The notes under the pieces: model-generated
The model's input: the letters and a program-made list of their open reading frames with translations, nothing else
Told to the model about the DNA's origin: nothing
The model's database searches: none
From: an uncultured Alphaproteobacteria bacterium
Lineage (GTDB): Bacteria; Pseudomonadota; Alphaproteobacteria; UBA11222
DNA: 64,000 nt
Direction of reading: 5' to 3'
NCBI GenBank assembly: GCA_947258435.1
Contig: CAMYID010000023.1
Span: forward strand, 186,001 to 250,000
Part shown: positions 42,939-53,329 of the stretch, piece by piece
Position numbering within the stretch: the first letter of the stretch is position 1
Layout of the letters: every line of letters begins with the position of its first letter
Program-made: the position numbers and the translations under genes

Positions 42939-44231
42939 TCAGTCGGCAAAGGGATCATGCACCAGTATCGTGTCGTCACGTTCGGGGCTTGTCGATAACA
43001 GTGCAACGGGCGTCTCGATCAGCTCTTCAATCCGGCGAATATATTTTACCGCCGTTGCGGGCAAATCAGCCCAGCTTCGCGCGCCTTCGGTGCTTTCGGA
43101 CCAGCCCGGCATGGTTTCATAGACCGGTTCGACCCGCGCCTGATCGCGCTGGGTGCCAGGCAGATAATCAATCTCCTGCCCATCGATACGGTAACCGACG
43201 CAGACCTTCAGCTCGGGCATACCATCCAGCACATCAAGCTTGGTCAGCGCAATCCCGTGCACCCCGCCTGTCTGCAACGCCTGCCGCACCATTACCGCAT
43301 CGAACCAGCCGCAACGGCGCGACCGTCCTGTAACCGTGCCGAACTCATGGCCGCGTTCGCCAAGCCCCCTGCCGACATCATTGTCCTGTTCTGTCGGAAA
43401 GGGCCCTTCGCCGACGCGCGTTGTATAGGCTTTGGTGATCCCCAAAATATAGTCGAGCGCATCCGGGCCGATGCCTGCGCCGACCGCCGCCTGGCCCGCC
43501 ACCGTATTCGACGAGGTCACAAACGGATAGGTGCCATGATCGACATCAAGCATCGTACCCTGCGCACCTTCAAACAGAATCCGCTTGCCCTGACGGCGCG
43601 CATTCCCCAATGTCCGCCAGACCGGTTTCGCGAATGGCAGGATTTTTGGCGCGATCGCAAGCAATTCGGCAATCAGCGCCTCGCCATCGACTTCAGCCTT
43701 CCCCAATCCGCGACGCAGCGCATTGTGATGCGTCAGCAGTGCTTCGACCCGTATGGCAAGCACTTCCGGATCGGACAGATCGATGACCCGCAGCCCCCGG
43801 CGGCCGACCTTATCTTCGTAGGCGGGACCAATCCCCCGCCTTGTCGTGCCGATTTTCGTGCCTGAATTACTGTCTTCACGCGCCGTATCCAGCTCACTAT
43901 GCACCGGCAGGATCAGCGCCGCATTCTCCGCAATCTGCAGACTTTCGGGCGAAACGGACACACCCTGGCTGGCGATCTGCTCGATTTCCCTGAGCAATGC
44001 CCACGGATCGATTACCACCCCATTGCCCAGAACTGACAGCTTCGATGCGCGCACAACGCCCGAAGGCAGCAGGCTCAACTTATAGGTCGTGCCATCGATG
44101 ACCAATGTATGGCCGGCATTGTGACCGCCCTGAAAACGCACCACGACATCGGCCCGCTCAGACAGCCAGTCCACAATCTTGCCCTTGCCCTCATCACCCC
44201 ATTGAGAGCCGACCACCACTACATTTGCCAT
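42939..44231 (-). CDS. purA: Adenylosuccinate synthase
   Basis: [44 protein letters not shown]. Confidence 0.98.
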   Translation of the reverse strand: MANVVVVGSQWGDEGKGKIVDWLSERADVVVRFQGGHNAGHTLVIDGTTYKLSLLPSGVVRASKLSVLGNGVVIDPWALLREIEQIASQGVSVSPESLQIAENAALILPVHSELDTAREDSNSGTKIGTTRRGIGPAYEDKVGRRGLRVIDLSDPEVLAIRVEALLTHHNALRRGLGKAEVDGEALIAELLAIAPKILPFAKPVWRTLGNARRQGKRILFEGAQGTMLDVDHGTYPFVTSSNTVAGQAAVGAGIGPDALDYILGITKAYTTRVGEGPFPTEQDNDVGRGLGERGHEFGTVTGRSRRCGWFDAVMVRQALQTGGVHGIALTKLDVLDGMPELKVCVGYRIDGQEIDYLPGTQRDQARVEPVYETMPGWSESTEGARSWADLPATAVKYIRRIEELIETPVALLSTSPERDDTILVHDPFAD

Positions 44232-44335
44232 ATCAGTCCTCTAGCTACACTCGGTGCGCGCCGAATTCGGGCGCGCCGCCCACTATATCGCAGCCGCGCC
44301 CTGGCCATGCAATCCCGATCACGGTTTTCGCCGCT

Positions 44336-45934
44336 TCAGAATTCAAGCGCCTTTGCCTGCCGCACCATCGGCAGTTCACGGACTTTTGCCAGGACTGCAT
44401 CAGGAATTTTTTCATCCACTTCGACAAGCGCAATCGCATCACCATGCGGCGCGTTTCGCCCCAGATGGAAGGTTGCGATGTTCAGCCCGTGATCACCGAG
44501 TACAGTGCCCAGCTTACCGATAAAGCCCGGCTTATCGTCATTGGTGACATAAAGCATATGACGACCGAGTTCAGCCTCCATATCGATGTCTTTCACCTGA
44601 ATGAGCCGTGGATTGAGATCGGAGAACAAGGTGCCTGCGACGCTGCGGCGCTGCTTTTCGGTGACGACTGTCAGCCGCATATAGGTATGGTAGGCACCTT
44701 GCTGCGGCCCTTTGGTTTCGCTGACGCGGATGCCGCGCTCTTTCGCGATATTGGGCGCACTGACCAGATTGACGCTCGACAGAAGCGGCGTCAGAAGCCC
44801 GCACAAAGCCATCGCGGTCAAGGCCTTGGTATTGAGATCGGCGACAACCCCCTCATATTCGATTTCGACTTCCTTGATACCGGTTTCGGTCAACTGACCG
44901 GCAAACAGACCAAGCTGTTCAGCAAGCCGCATATAAGGTTCAAGGGCCGATGCCTCTTCCGCACTGACAGAGGCCATGTTCAGTGCATTACGCACAGCGC
45001 CCTCAATCAGGAAGTCTGAAATCTGCTCGGCCACCTGCAGTGCCACATTCTCCTGTGCCTCGCTTGTTGAGGCCCCAAGATGCGGCGTCGCCACGACATT
45101 CTCATGCCCGAAAAGCGGGTTATCGGTGGCCGGCTCCTGCTCGAATACATCAAGCGCGGCTGCCGCCACCTGCCCGCTTTCCAGCGCCGCCAGAAGATCC
45201 TTCTCGACGATCAGGCCGCCACGGGCGCAATTGACGATCCGCACACCTTTTTTCATGCTCGCGATGGCCTTGGCATTGATGATATTGCGCGTCTGATCGG
45301 TCATGGGTGTGTGCAGCGTAATAAAGTCCGCACGCTTGAAAAGTGCAGGCAGTTCAACCCGCTCGACCCCCAACTCCCGCGCACGCTCGGGCGACAGGAA
45401 CGGATCATAGGCCACAACCTTCATCCGCAGACCGATGGCACGGCTGGCCACGATGGCACCGATATTACCGCAACCGATAAGCCCCAGCACCTTGCCGGTC
45501 AGCTCGACCCCCATGAAGCGCGACTTTTCCCACTTGCCGGCTTTGGTTGATTCGCTTGCCTGCGGGATCTGGCGGGCAATCGCAAACATCATCGCGACCG
45601 CATGTTCTGCCGTCGTGATTGCATTGCCGAACGGCGTATTCATGACAACAATACCGCGCGCCGTTGCGGCCGGAACATCGACATTGTCGACGCCGATCCC
45701 GGCGCGGCCAATGACTTTCAGATTGTCGGCGGCGGCAATAATATCGGCCGTTACTTTGGTTGCGGACCGGATCGCAATCCCGTCATATTCACCGATAATT
45801 TCGCGCAGCTCCTCAGGCGAAAGGCCTGGTTTCACATCTACTTCCACACCCCGTTCGCGAAAGATTTCCGCCGCACGCGGGCTCATCTTGTCTGAAATCA
45901 AGACTTTTGGCATTACAATACTCCTCAGCCGCAC
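44336..45934 (-). CDS. serA: D-3-phosphoglycerate dehydrogenase
   Basis: VIGRAGIGVDNVDVPAATARGIVVMNTPFGNAITTAEH; NAD motif GLIGCGNIG; C-terminal ACT region. Confidence 0.96.
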   Translation of the reverse strand: MRLRSIVMPKVLISDKMSPRAAEIFRERGVEVDVKPGLSPEELREIIGEYDGIAIRSATKVTADIIAAADNLKVIGRAGIGVDNVDVPAATARGIVVMNTPFGNAITTAEHAVAMMFAIARQIPQASESTKAGKWEKSRFMGVELTGKVLGLIGCGNIGAIVASRAIGLRMKVVAYDPFLSPERARELGVERVELPALFKRADFITLHTPMTDQTRNIINAKAIASMKKGVRIVNCARGGLIVEKDLLAALESGQVAAAALDVFEQEPATDNPLFGHENVVATPHLGASTSEAQENVALQVAEQISDFLIEGAVRNALNMASVSAEEASALEPYMRLAEQLGLFAGQLTETGIKEVEIEYEGVVADLNTKALTAMALCGLLTPLLSSVNLVSAPNIAKERGIRVSETKGPQQGAYHTYMRLTVVTEKQRRSVAGTLFSDLNPRLIQVKDIDMEAELGRHMLYVTNDDKPGFIGKLGTVLGDHGLNIATFHLGRNAPHGDAIALVEVDEKIPDAVLAKVRELPMVRQAKALEF

Positions 45935-46007
45935 CCGTCCGACCGGGGCGTCAAATCATCAGTAAAAGGGAATTTTCGCACATCGTTCCGTGCCGGCACG
46001 GTAAAGG

Positions 46008-47294
46008 CTACGCCGCCGTGGCAGAACGGACTTCCGCCCACGCCCAATCAAGCCAGGAGGTCAGGGCAAACAAGTCTTTCGTTTCCACCGTTCCACCGCC
46101 CCACAGACGCAATCCAGGCGGTGCATCACGATAGGCATCGATATCATAGGCAACGCCTTCCGCCTCCAGCAATGCACCGATCTTTTTCGCGGTTGCCGCC
46201 TGTTCTGACTTCTCAAGTCCGGCAAACCACGGATCGGTGATCTGCAGGCAAATCGATGTGTTGGAGCGGGTTGCAGGATCGATCGCAAGGAAATCCACCC
46301 AGTCGCTTTGCGCCACCCAATCCGTGATTACCTGAAGATTGGCGTCCGCCCGGCCGATCAATGCGGGCAAACCGCCCATCTTTTCGGCCCAGCTCAACGC
46401 GCTCAGATAATCCTCAACCGCAAGCATCGATGGTGTGTTGATCGTCGCACCCTCAAACAAGTCCCCGGTCAGCTTACCGTTTTTCGTCATGCGGAACAGC
46501 TTGGGCAGCGGCCAGGGCGGCGAATAATTTTCAAGCCGCTCCACAGCACGCGGTGACAATGCCAGCATGCCATGCGCCGCCTCGCTACCCAGCACCTTCT
46601 GCCAGGAAAAAGTCACGACATCGAGCTTTTCCCATGGCAATTCCTGCGCAAATGCCGCCGAGGTCGCATCACAAATGGTCAGCCCCTTGCGGTCTTGCGC
46701 GATCCAGTCTCCATCGGGCACGCGAACCCCCGAAGTCGTCCCGTTCCAGGTGAACACAACATCGCGATCCGGATCGACCGATGCAAGGTCGGGCAGATCG
46801 CCATAATCCGCCTCAATTACCCGCACATCATCAAGTTGAAGCTGCTTCTTCACATCGCTGACCCAGCCCGCACCGAACGATTCCCATGCCAGCATGTCAA
46901 CGCCCCGTGCACCCAAAAGCGACCAGAGCGCCATTTCAACCGCCCCGGTATCGGAGGCAGGTACAATGGCTAAACGGTAATCCTCAGGCATGCCAAGCAA
47001 ATCACGGCTTTGCGTGATCGCAGCCAACAACTTCGCCTTCCCCGCCTTCGAGCGGTGCGAGCGGCCTAAACATGCGTCCTGGAGGTTTTCAAGGGACCAG
47101 CCCGGGTGCTTTGCACAGGGACCAGATGAAAAAAGCGGATTCTCCGGCCGAACCGTTGGCCGGGGATTTTGATCTGCGGCAACCATTGGCGCCATCCTTC
47201 TGTAAAGCTTCCCGTTGGGAGGAAGCGGCCCGACGCCCGTATATGACGGTGACAACAGCCTGTCAACCACCATATTGCTGCGCCGCACAATCAC
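46008..47294 (-). CDS. serC: Phosphoserine transaminase
   Basis: [42 protein letters not shown]; next to serA. Confidence 0.92.
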   Translation of the reverse strand: MIVRRSNMVVDRLLSPSYTGVGPLPPNGKLYRRMAPMVAADQNPRPTVRPENPLFSSGPCAKHPGWSLENLQDACLGRSHRSKAGKAKLLAAITQSRDLLGMPEDYRLAIVPASDTGAVEMALWSLLGARGVDMLAWESFGAGWVSDVKKQLQLDDVRVIEADYGDLPDLASVDPDRDVVFTWNGTTSGVRVPDGDWIAQDRKGLTICDATSAAFAQELPWEKLDVVTFSWQKVLGSEAAHGMLALSPRAVERLENYSPPWPLPKLFRMTKNGKLTGDLFEGATINTPSMLAVEDYLSALSWAEKMGGLPALIGRADANLQVITDWVAQSDWVDFLAIDPATRSNTSICLQITDPWFAGLEKSEQAATAKKIGALLEAEGVAYDIDAYRDAPPGLRLWGGGTVETKDLFALTSWLDWAWAEVRSATAA

Positions 47295-47325
47295 TTGTGC
47301 AAAGGATCGGACAGCGCCCGACAGG

Positions 47326-48204
47326 TCAGTTCATTCTGAGAATTTGTCGCGTCTCTTCCGGTGTTGCGACCTCGCGCCCGACGGATTTCGCGACATCCGC
47401 GAACATCGCAACAAGCGCGGCATTTGTCGGGGTACCGACCTCCTGATAGGGGTAATCCCCCAACCCCACCGAAATGTGACCGCCCGCCGCAATAATCTTC
47501 TCCGCCAGGTTCAGCAGATTGCCGCCATAATTATAGACCGTCCATTCAATCGGCACATCGTCAGGCAGTAGATTGAGATAGGCATCAAGTCCCGCCGGGC
47601 TTGCGGGGTGTCCGGCTGAAATCGGCCCTTCCGTCAGGGTCAGACCAAGATAGAGCGGCTCATCCAATAGCCCCATTTCGTGGAAGATCAGGGTCTCGCG
47701 CAGATAGGAAATATTCCATGCCACAGCACAGGGTTTCAGCCCCGCTTTCCTGATGGCATCGGCGAAATAAAGCAGCGTCTCTGTCGTATTGACATACATC
47801 TGATCGGTGGTCAGATATCTTTTCTGACGGGGGTCGAAAATATCGATATTCGTACTGCCCATATCCATTGGCGCAAGATCGGGCCGGGTTCGCGGCTCCT
47901 TCGCCATTTCCAACACGTGAGCCAGCCGGCCCTCGGGCGAAGCTTCCAGTGTATTCGCGCCCAATGTGGGGTGGATCAGCAAATCGCAAGCCTCATGTAC
48001 CCGCGCGACCGTTTCGGCATAGCGCGCCTCATCATGACAGGGCGCACCATTTTCCTGCCGCGCATGAAAATGCAGGATGCTTGCCCCCGCTTCGCGCACA
48101 GCCGCGGCATCCGCGGCAATCTCCTCGGATGTCCAGGGCACATGCGGGTTGCGCTTGCGCATTGCATATTCATTGACCCGCGCCTCGATAATCAGCTTTT
48201 CCAT
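47326..48204 (-). CDS. 3-keto-5-aminohexanoate cleavage (BKACE) family protein
   Basis: [52 protein letters not shown]. Confidence 0.9.
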   Translation of the reverse strand: MEKLIIEARVNEYAMRKRNPHVPWTSEEIAADAAAVREAGASILHFHARQENGAPCHDEARYAETVARVHEACDLLIHPTLGANTLEASPEGRLAHVLEMAKEPRTRPDLAPMDMGSTNIDIFDPRQKRYLTTDQMYVNTTETLLYFADAIRKAGLKPCAVAWNISYLRETLIFHEMGLLDEPLYLGLTLTEGPISAGHPASPAGLDAYLNLLPDDVPIEWTVYNYGGNLLNLAEKIIAAGGHISVGLGDYPYQEVGTPTNAALVAMFADVAKSVGREVATPEETRQILRMN

Positions 48205-48298
48205 TCATTTCTCCCCTGCGGATATATCCGGCCACCTGTTTGGTTGTTCTTGCGCGGCCGGACTTGTTGTGCCCTACACCTCGGGAATGTGCGGCACC

Positions 48299-49291
48299 TC
48301 AGGAATGGGCGCGCACAAATTCGCCAATCCGGTCGATCGCCTGGCTGGCCTGCGGCAGATAGGGAGCGAAGAGATGCCAGACATGCGGCATATCATCCCA
48401 AACCTCAATCTCCGAAACGACGCCCGCCGCTTTCGCCTTCTCATGACAGCGGCGGCTGTCATCGAGCAGGGTTTCCGCATCCCCCACATGAAACAGCAGC
48501 GGTGGCAGACCGGAAAAATCCCCGTAAAGCGGCGAACCCAACGGCGTTTCCTGTGGCTTGCGCCCCTGAAGATAGGCCATAACCAGCGCATCCATCGCAT
48601 CACCGCCAGCAATCGGGTCGACATCGGCGCGGGTTTTCATGGTTTCACCCGTATGAGCCAGATCGGCCCAGGCAGAGATCGGAATAGCAGCGGTTGGCAG
48701 CGGATCGCCCGCATCACGCAATGCCATCATCGTGGCAAGCGTCAGACCGCCGCCAGCGCTGTCACCGGAAACAAAACTCTTGCGCGCGGCGGAAGGTCCG
48801 CTCGGCCCGTTCTGCAGCATCCATTTAAAGGCTTTGGTCGCATCTTCCACCGGTGCCGGAAATGCATGTTCGGGCGCCAAACGATAATCGACCATCAGAA
48901 CCGCGCAGCCCGTCGCCTTCGACAGGCGCGAAGCAAGTGCCCCGTGGCTGTAAAGCCCGCCAGCCATATAGCCACCGCCATGCAGATACATCAGCCGCCG
49001 GTCCTCATCACTGTCAGGGTGGCTGTGCCAGGCGCAGGGCACCCCGTCGACAGTGATATTCTCAACCGTGCCGCTGACCTGCATCGTCTCTTCTGAGACT
49101 TTTGCATAATCGTCGAATGACGTCCGCAAATTGGCTATCGGGTCGTCGCCGCCCCCTGCCCGCATCACTTTCCGGATATGATCGCATACTGCCTGAGTTT
49201 CCGCAGAAGGCATCCTGTCTCTCCCTGGATTGTTTTGTTGGTTTGTTTGGCGCTTATGTTGACGGATGTACGCCCCCGTCCGCAACGACAA
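48299..49291 (-). CDS. Alpha/beta hydrolase (HSL family)
   Basis: YLHGGGYMAGGLYSHGALASRLSKATGCAVLMVDYRLAPEHAFPAP, GDSAGGGL. Confidence 0.95.
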   Translation of the reverse strand: MSLRTGAYIRQHKRQTNQQNNPGRDRMPSAETQAVCDHIRKVMRAGGGDDPIANLRTSFDDYAKVSEETMQVSGTVENITVDGVPCAWHSHPDSDEDRRLMYLHGGGYMAGGLYSHGALASRLSKATGCAVLMVDYRLAPEHAFPAPVEDATKAFKWMLQNGPSGPSAARKSFVSGDSAGGGLTLATMMALRDAGDPLPTAAIPISAWADLAHTGETMKTRADVDPIAGGDAMDALVMAYLQGRKPQETPLGSPLYGDFSGLPPLLFHVGDAETLLDDSRRCHEKAKAAGVVSEIEVWDDMPHVWHLFAPYLPQASQAIDRIGEFVRAHS

Positions 49292-49444
49292 ATCGCCCCC
49301 GCAGCCCTATTTACCCGCTGACACAGCAGATCATCGCCCCCGGAAATGAAACAGGGTACCCCGCGAATTTGCGCGATACCCTGATTGGTCGGGCAAAAGC
49401 CCCCGACTGGTTTCAGACGCGCCGCATGTGACGGCACGGCAGGA

Positions 49445-52400
49445 TTAGTTGGGTATCGGCTGACTTTGCAAATCCATCGGCAATCCCAGCGCACCAAGCT
49501 TGCGCCGCGGGCCCGCATCAGGTGCCTGATCCGTATCATCGCGGCGCGCTTCGGGACGCGGCTGGAACCGGTCCTGCTCCACCTCATCGGTCACGAAATA
49601 AGGATTGCCATCGGGCCCGATATAAAGCCGCTTCTGTTCTTCAAGTGTGAAGGGGCGCGAACCGAGCCGTCCGAAAACCGCGATCTGCCCACCGGTTTCA
49701 TCAACGCCCCGATCCCGGTCAAGCCCCTTGGACAACGACGTCGCCGGCCAGCGTGTTTCACGCCAGGCAATCAACTCAGGCTTGGGTTCGGGACTGAAAC
49801 CGTAAAAGCGCGGCTGACTATCGGGCGATGTCAACTGAATGACCTTAAGGCCATTCACCCCATCGGCGACATAGGCAAACAGTGACGCATTGGTCGATCC
49901 GACCACCACATCACGGGCATCGCTTAACGCACCGTCGGCGGTGTATTTCTGGTAGACCGTGGGCTTTTCGGCATTTTCGATATCGATGATCGCCAGCCCT
50001 TCGCTGCCCGCCGCCACATAGGCATAAGTCCGGGCAAGATAGATCCGCTGCGCATCGGCCAATGGTGCCAGCGCCCCGTCAACATGGCGCGGTGCCTGCG
50101 GGTCCGTTACATCGATAACCTCAAGCCCTTTTGCCGTACTGACGAACAGATAGCGGAACTGCAGCGCGGTTGCACGGGGATCCTGCATCGGGATCTGCGC
50201 AACAAGCTGTGGCTTCAGCGGATCAAACATCGACAGCACAACGATATCGCGCGGCGTTGCGATATAGAAATAACTGCCTGCAATCGTGATATGGCGCGCG
50301 CCGTCAAGCACACCGTTCTCATTCCAGGTAAGCGCGCGTTCAAAGAAATTATTGCGCGGCTCCCCGTCAGCCAGCGTTGTGACATCGACAACGATCAACC
50401 CTTCCTCGCGGTCGGTGATGAAAGCATAGCGATAAATTTCGTGCATTTTCTGCTCCTGATTTGTCTTCAGGATCAGATCGCCCTCATTGAGATCGATGTT
50501 GATATTCTGATTGGTCGGCAGTGCAACGCAACTCGCATCGCGCGTTTCCAGATGGGTGTCGTGCCCTGGCGCAGCAAATGGCGCGGTGATGATGCGATCC
50601 GAAAAGCCCTTATTGGCAATCGCATTCACATCATAGGCCTGAAAGCCGTTTTTGCCTTCGGCGATGAACACATATTCACCGCGCAACATCAGACACCCCA
50701 CATTGCCCGCTTTCTGGGTGTAGGCTTCGGGTAGATTGCGTTGCCGGTCCAGATGCTGCTGGTACCAGTCGGGATAGGCATATTTGTGCAGATAGCTGCC
50801 CAGTACCGCCTGCGGTTCGTCCCACTCGGTCACGCGCACCGCTTCAAAGCCGCCTTCCGCGCCGACATAGGCGTTGAAACCGACAAGATTCACGAAATTG
50901 GTCCCGTGCAGCATAAGCTGCGCCATGATCGCATTATTGTCGTTGGCTTCCGACAAATGACAATCGGTGCAGGTCTTTGTTTCCGTCTTCCGCGCGGTAT
51001 GCGGGAAATGCGGCGCAAAAGCCTGACTTGAATAGCCCGAAGCGGCAATCGGCGGCTGCTGAACGTAAAGACGTTCGCGATTGATATTGGTCGAAGACAG
51101 TACCAACGCAGAGGACGACCGGATCGGAGCGATCGTGTTGCCTTTCACCGTTGCATTAATCCCGAGCTGGAACATCTGATCACGGACAACCTGCGGATTA
51201 TAGGTCGCATAGTTCCGCGTTTCCCCGCCTTCAAAGTGATTGCGCGCGGTTTTCCAGTTTGCCTCGATCGGCAGATGGCACCCGGCGCAGCTCGTCGTCC
51301 AGGAGAGATGGCAGGTAAAACACTCCATCTCCTCATCCTTGTGGGCAAGGTTCTCGGGCGACACACCGGGCCCCCAATCGAACGGCGCATCGGCGGTGCC
51401 CAATTTCGACATCAGCTTGGCGCGTGCCGCCTTGGCATTGAATTCCTTGTGTCCGGGGTCAACGCTGTCCTTGACGAGCGACAATTCCCATTCCAGATCC
51501 CCGTCAAGCATCGAGCGCTGATAGAGCTTGCCATCCACCCACTGAAAGCGGCGCTTGCCGAACGGCGTATAGCTCAGCGACAGATCCTTGCCTTCACCTT
51601 TGGCGGCCGGTCCGCTGGTCCGCAATGAGGGATAACGTTGCGCCGTGCCGTGGCAATCGTCACAACGGATTTCAATCGCCGCTGCCGCCTCGCCATACAG
51701 ATGCCCGTCGCCGTGCACATCCTGCTCGAAATGGCAATCCACGCAATGCATGCCCTTTTCCAGATGGATAGATTTCATATGCACCGCTTTCTGGAACTTA
51801 TCGGGATCGTCGGGATCAACGATATTACCTTCCGCATCCAGCAGATTGCCCTTGCGGTCCTTCTTGAAAATCGCGCGGAAATTCCAGCCATGGCCGTGAT
51901 AGTCGGCAAATTGCGTATTCTTGAGCTGTGGATTAAGCAGCGACACATCCTTAAGGAAATCCGGATCGGACCATTTGCCGCGGATTACCGCCCCTTCAGG
52001 ATTGCGTTCAAGCGCTTCATGCTGCTCCGCATTTGTGGGATAGCGCTGCTCCTCAGGCCACATGAACGGCGCATCGGATTCATAGTCCCACATGGTGTAA
52101 CCAAGATAGGAATTCACAAAGATATTCGGCTGATGCATGTGGCAGTTCATGCATTGCGCCGTCGGAATGGCGCGGGTGAATTCATGCTTGAGCGGATGCC
52201 CGGGCTCATCCTTGGGGATCGTCGGATCAACCGTCTGCGTCAGCCCTGTATTGCCATATTGCGCATAGGGCCCGGAATTATAGGGATCGCGGTCATTCGC
52301 ATAGGGCACATGGCATGCACCGCAGCCCGATGTGCGGAAATCGCCCGGATTATCATTTGTGCCCAAAAACCACATGAAGGGGTCATTAAGCCGGGTCTTG

Positions 52401-53329
52401 TGAATATTGATAAGCGGCACCGCGATACGCAGCCCCGTTCCCGGTCCCCGCATCGACTGGCGCAGATCGGGGCGGCCGGGCTCCTCCAGCCGCTGAATAA
52501 GGCCAAGGGAGTTTGGAATCGCAATTTCGGGAAACTGCGTGACGATATTGCGCCCGCCGCGTTCAAACACCCGGAAGATATCAGCCGGCGGCGTGACCTC
52601 CCAGGCCGGCAACGGCAGCAGGAAGGGGCGCACGCCACGTGCCTCCATTTCCGGGGTGACAGGACCAAGAGCGGTAATTTTCGCCGCCGTACCGTCCATG
52701 TCATACGCTTCGCCAAGGATATAATTCTTATATGGCAGGATACCGTTGTTATAGGCCGCCCCGCCCCACAACAATGCGCCTGTCGCCATGATCGAGCGTT
52801 TGGCTTTGGCGATAATTTCCGCATGGCAATTGCCGCAGGCCAGATGCGCAATACGGTAATCGCTGGGATTGACGAAACGCACATATTCCGATGCTTCCGC
52901 ATTCAGCAGCGTAAAGCTGCCCTCCGGATTGGCGCTATCGGGATAGTGCCAGGTCAGCGGCAGGGTCGGGCGTACATGGGCGCGTTCCTGGGCCGCGAAA
53001 TATTGCGTATCGCCCTGATGCGATCCATCCGGTTTATAAATACTGGCATCGCCCCCATGGCAATCCGCACAGCCGATGACTACTGCGGGATTGCGGTGCA
53101 TCGTTGCCGCATCTGTCGCGGTATGACAGCTTTCGCAACCTGCGCTTTTCTCTGCGGCCTCCTCACGGGTTTGCCGCGCAGGAGCAGGCGGATAGTCGGG
53201 ATAATCGATCTTCTGCGGCTTTTCACCCCCTGCCGCAAAGACAGGATCCGCAGCAAGCATGCCGACCCCAAGCCCGAGCAGCAGGGTCAAAAACAGCCAA
53301 TTCGTCTTTCGCAGCAAGGGCATGATCAA
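49445..53329 (-). CDS. Secreted decaheme c-type cytochrome fused to a C-terminal LVIVD-repeat beta-propeller
   Basis: Signal peptide (AADPVFAAGG); ten CxxCH motifs (CESCH, CADCH, CGNCH, CGACH, CMNCH, CVDCH, CDDCH, CFTCH, CAGCH, CTDCH); about six LVIVD-like repeats (e.g. KGLEVIDVTDPQAP, EGLAIIDIENAEKP). Confidence 0.88.
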   Translation of the reverse strand: MIMPLLRKTNWLFLTLLLGLGVGMLAADPVFAAGGEKPQKIDYPDYPPAPARQTREEAAEKSAGCESCHTATDAATMHRNPAVVIGCADCHGGDASIYKPDGSHQGDTQYFAAQERAHVRPTLPLTWHYPDSANPEGSFTLLNAEASEYVRFVNPSDYRIAHLACGNCHAEIIAKAKRSIMATGALLWGGAAYNNGILPYKNYILGEAYDMDGTAAKITALGPVTPEMEARGVRPFLLPLPAWEVTPPADIFRVFERGGRNIVTQFPEIAIPNSLGLIQRLEEPGRPDLRQSMRGPGTGLRIAVPLINIHKTRLNDPFMWFLGTNDNPGDFRTSGCGACHVPYANDRDPYNSGPYAQYGNTGLTQTVDPTIPKDEPGHPLKHEFTRAIPTAQCMNCHMHQPNIFVNSYLGYTMWDYESDAPFMWPEEQRYPTNAEQHEALERNPEGAVIRGKWSDPDFLKDVSLLNPQLKNTQFADYHGHGWNFRAIFKKDRKGNLLDAEGNIVDPDDPDKFQKAVHMKSIHLEKGMHCVDCHFEQDVHGDGHLYGEAAAAIEIRCDDCHGTAQRYPSLRTSGPAAKGEGKDLSLSYTPFGKRRFQWVDGKLYQRSMLDGDLEWELSLVKDSVDPGHKEFNAKAARAKLMSKLGTADAPFDWGPGVSPENLAHKDEEMECFTCHLSWTTSCAGCHLPIEANWKTARNHFEGGETRNYATYNPQVVRDQMFQLGINATVKGNTIAPIRSSSALVLSSTNINRERLYVQQPPIAASGYSSQAFAPHFPHTARKTETKTCTDCHLSEANDNNAIMAQLMLHGTNFVNLVGFNAYVGAEGGFEAVRVTEWDEPQAVLGSYLHKYAYPDWYQQHLDRQRNLPEAYTQKAGNVGCLMLRGEYVFIAEGKNGFQAYDVNAIANKGFSDRIITAPFAAPGHDTHLETRDASCVALPTNQNINIDLNEGDLILKTNQEQKMHEIYRYAFITDREEGLIVVDVTTLADGEPRNNFFERALTWNENGVLDGARHITIAGSYFYIATPRDIVVLSMFDPLKPQLVAQIPMQDPRATALQFRYLFVSTAKGLEVIDVTDPQAPRHVDGALAPLADAQRIYLARTYAYVAAGSEGLAIIDIENAEKPTVYQKYTADGALSDARDVVVGSTNASLFAYVADGVNGLKVIQLTSPDSQPRFYGFSPEPKPELIAWRETRWPATSLSKGLDRDRGVDETGGQIAVFGRLGSRPFTLEEQKRLYIGPDGNPYFVTDEVEQDRFQPRPEARRDDTDQAPDAGPRRKLGALGLPMDLQSQPIPN

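Noticed and set aside
48077-49096. 339-aa ORF on the + strand
   Set aside because: Antisense to the alpha/beta hydrolase with HGGGY and GDSAGG motifs.
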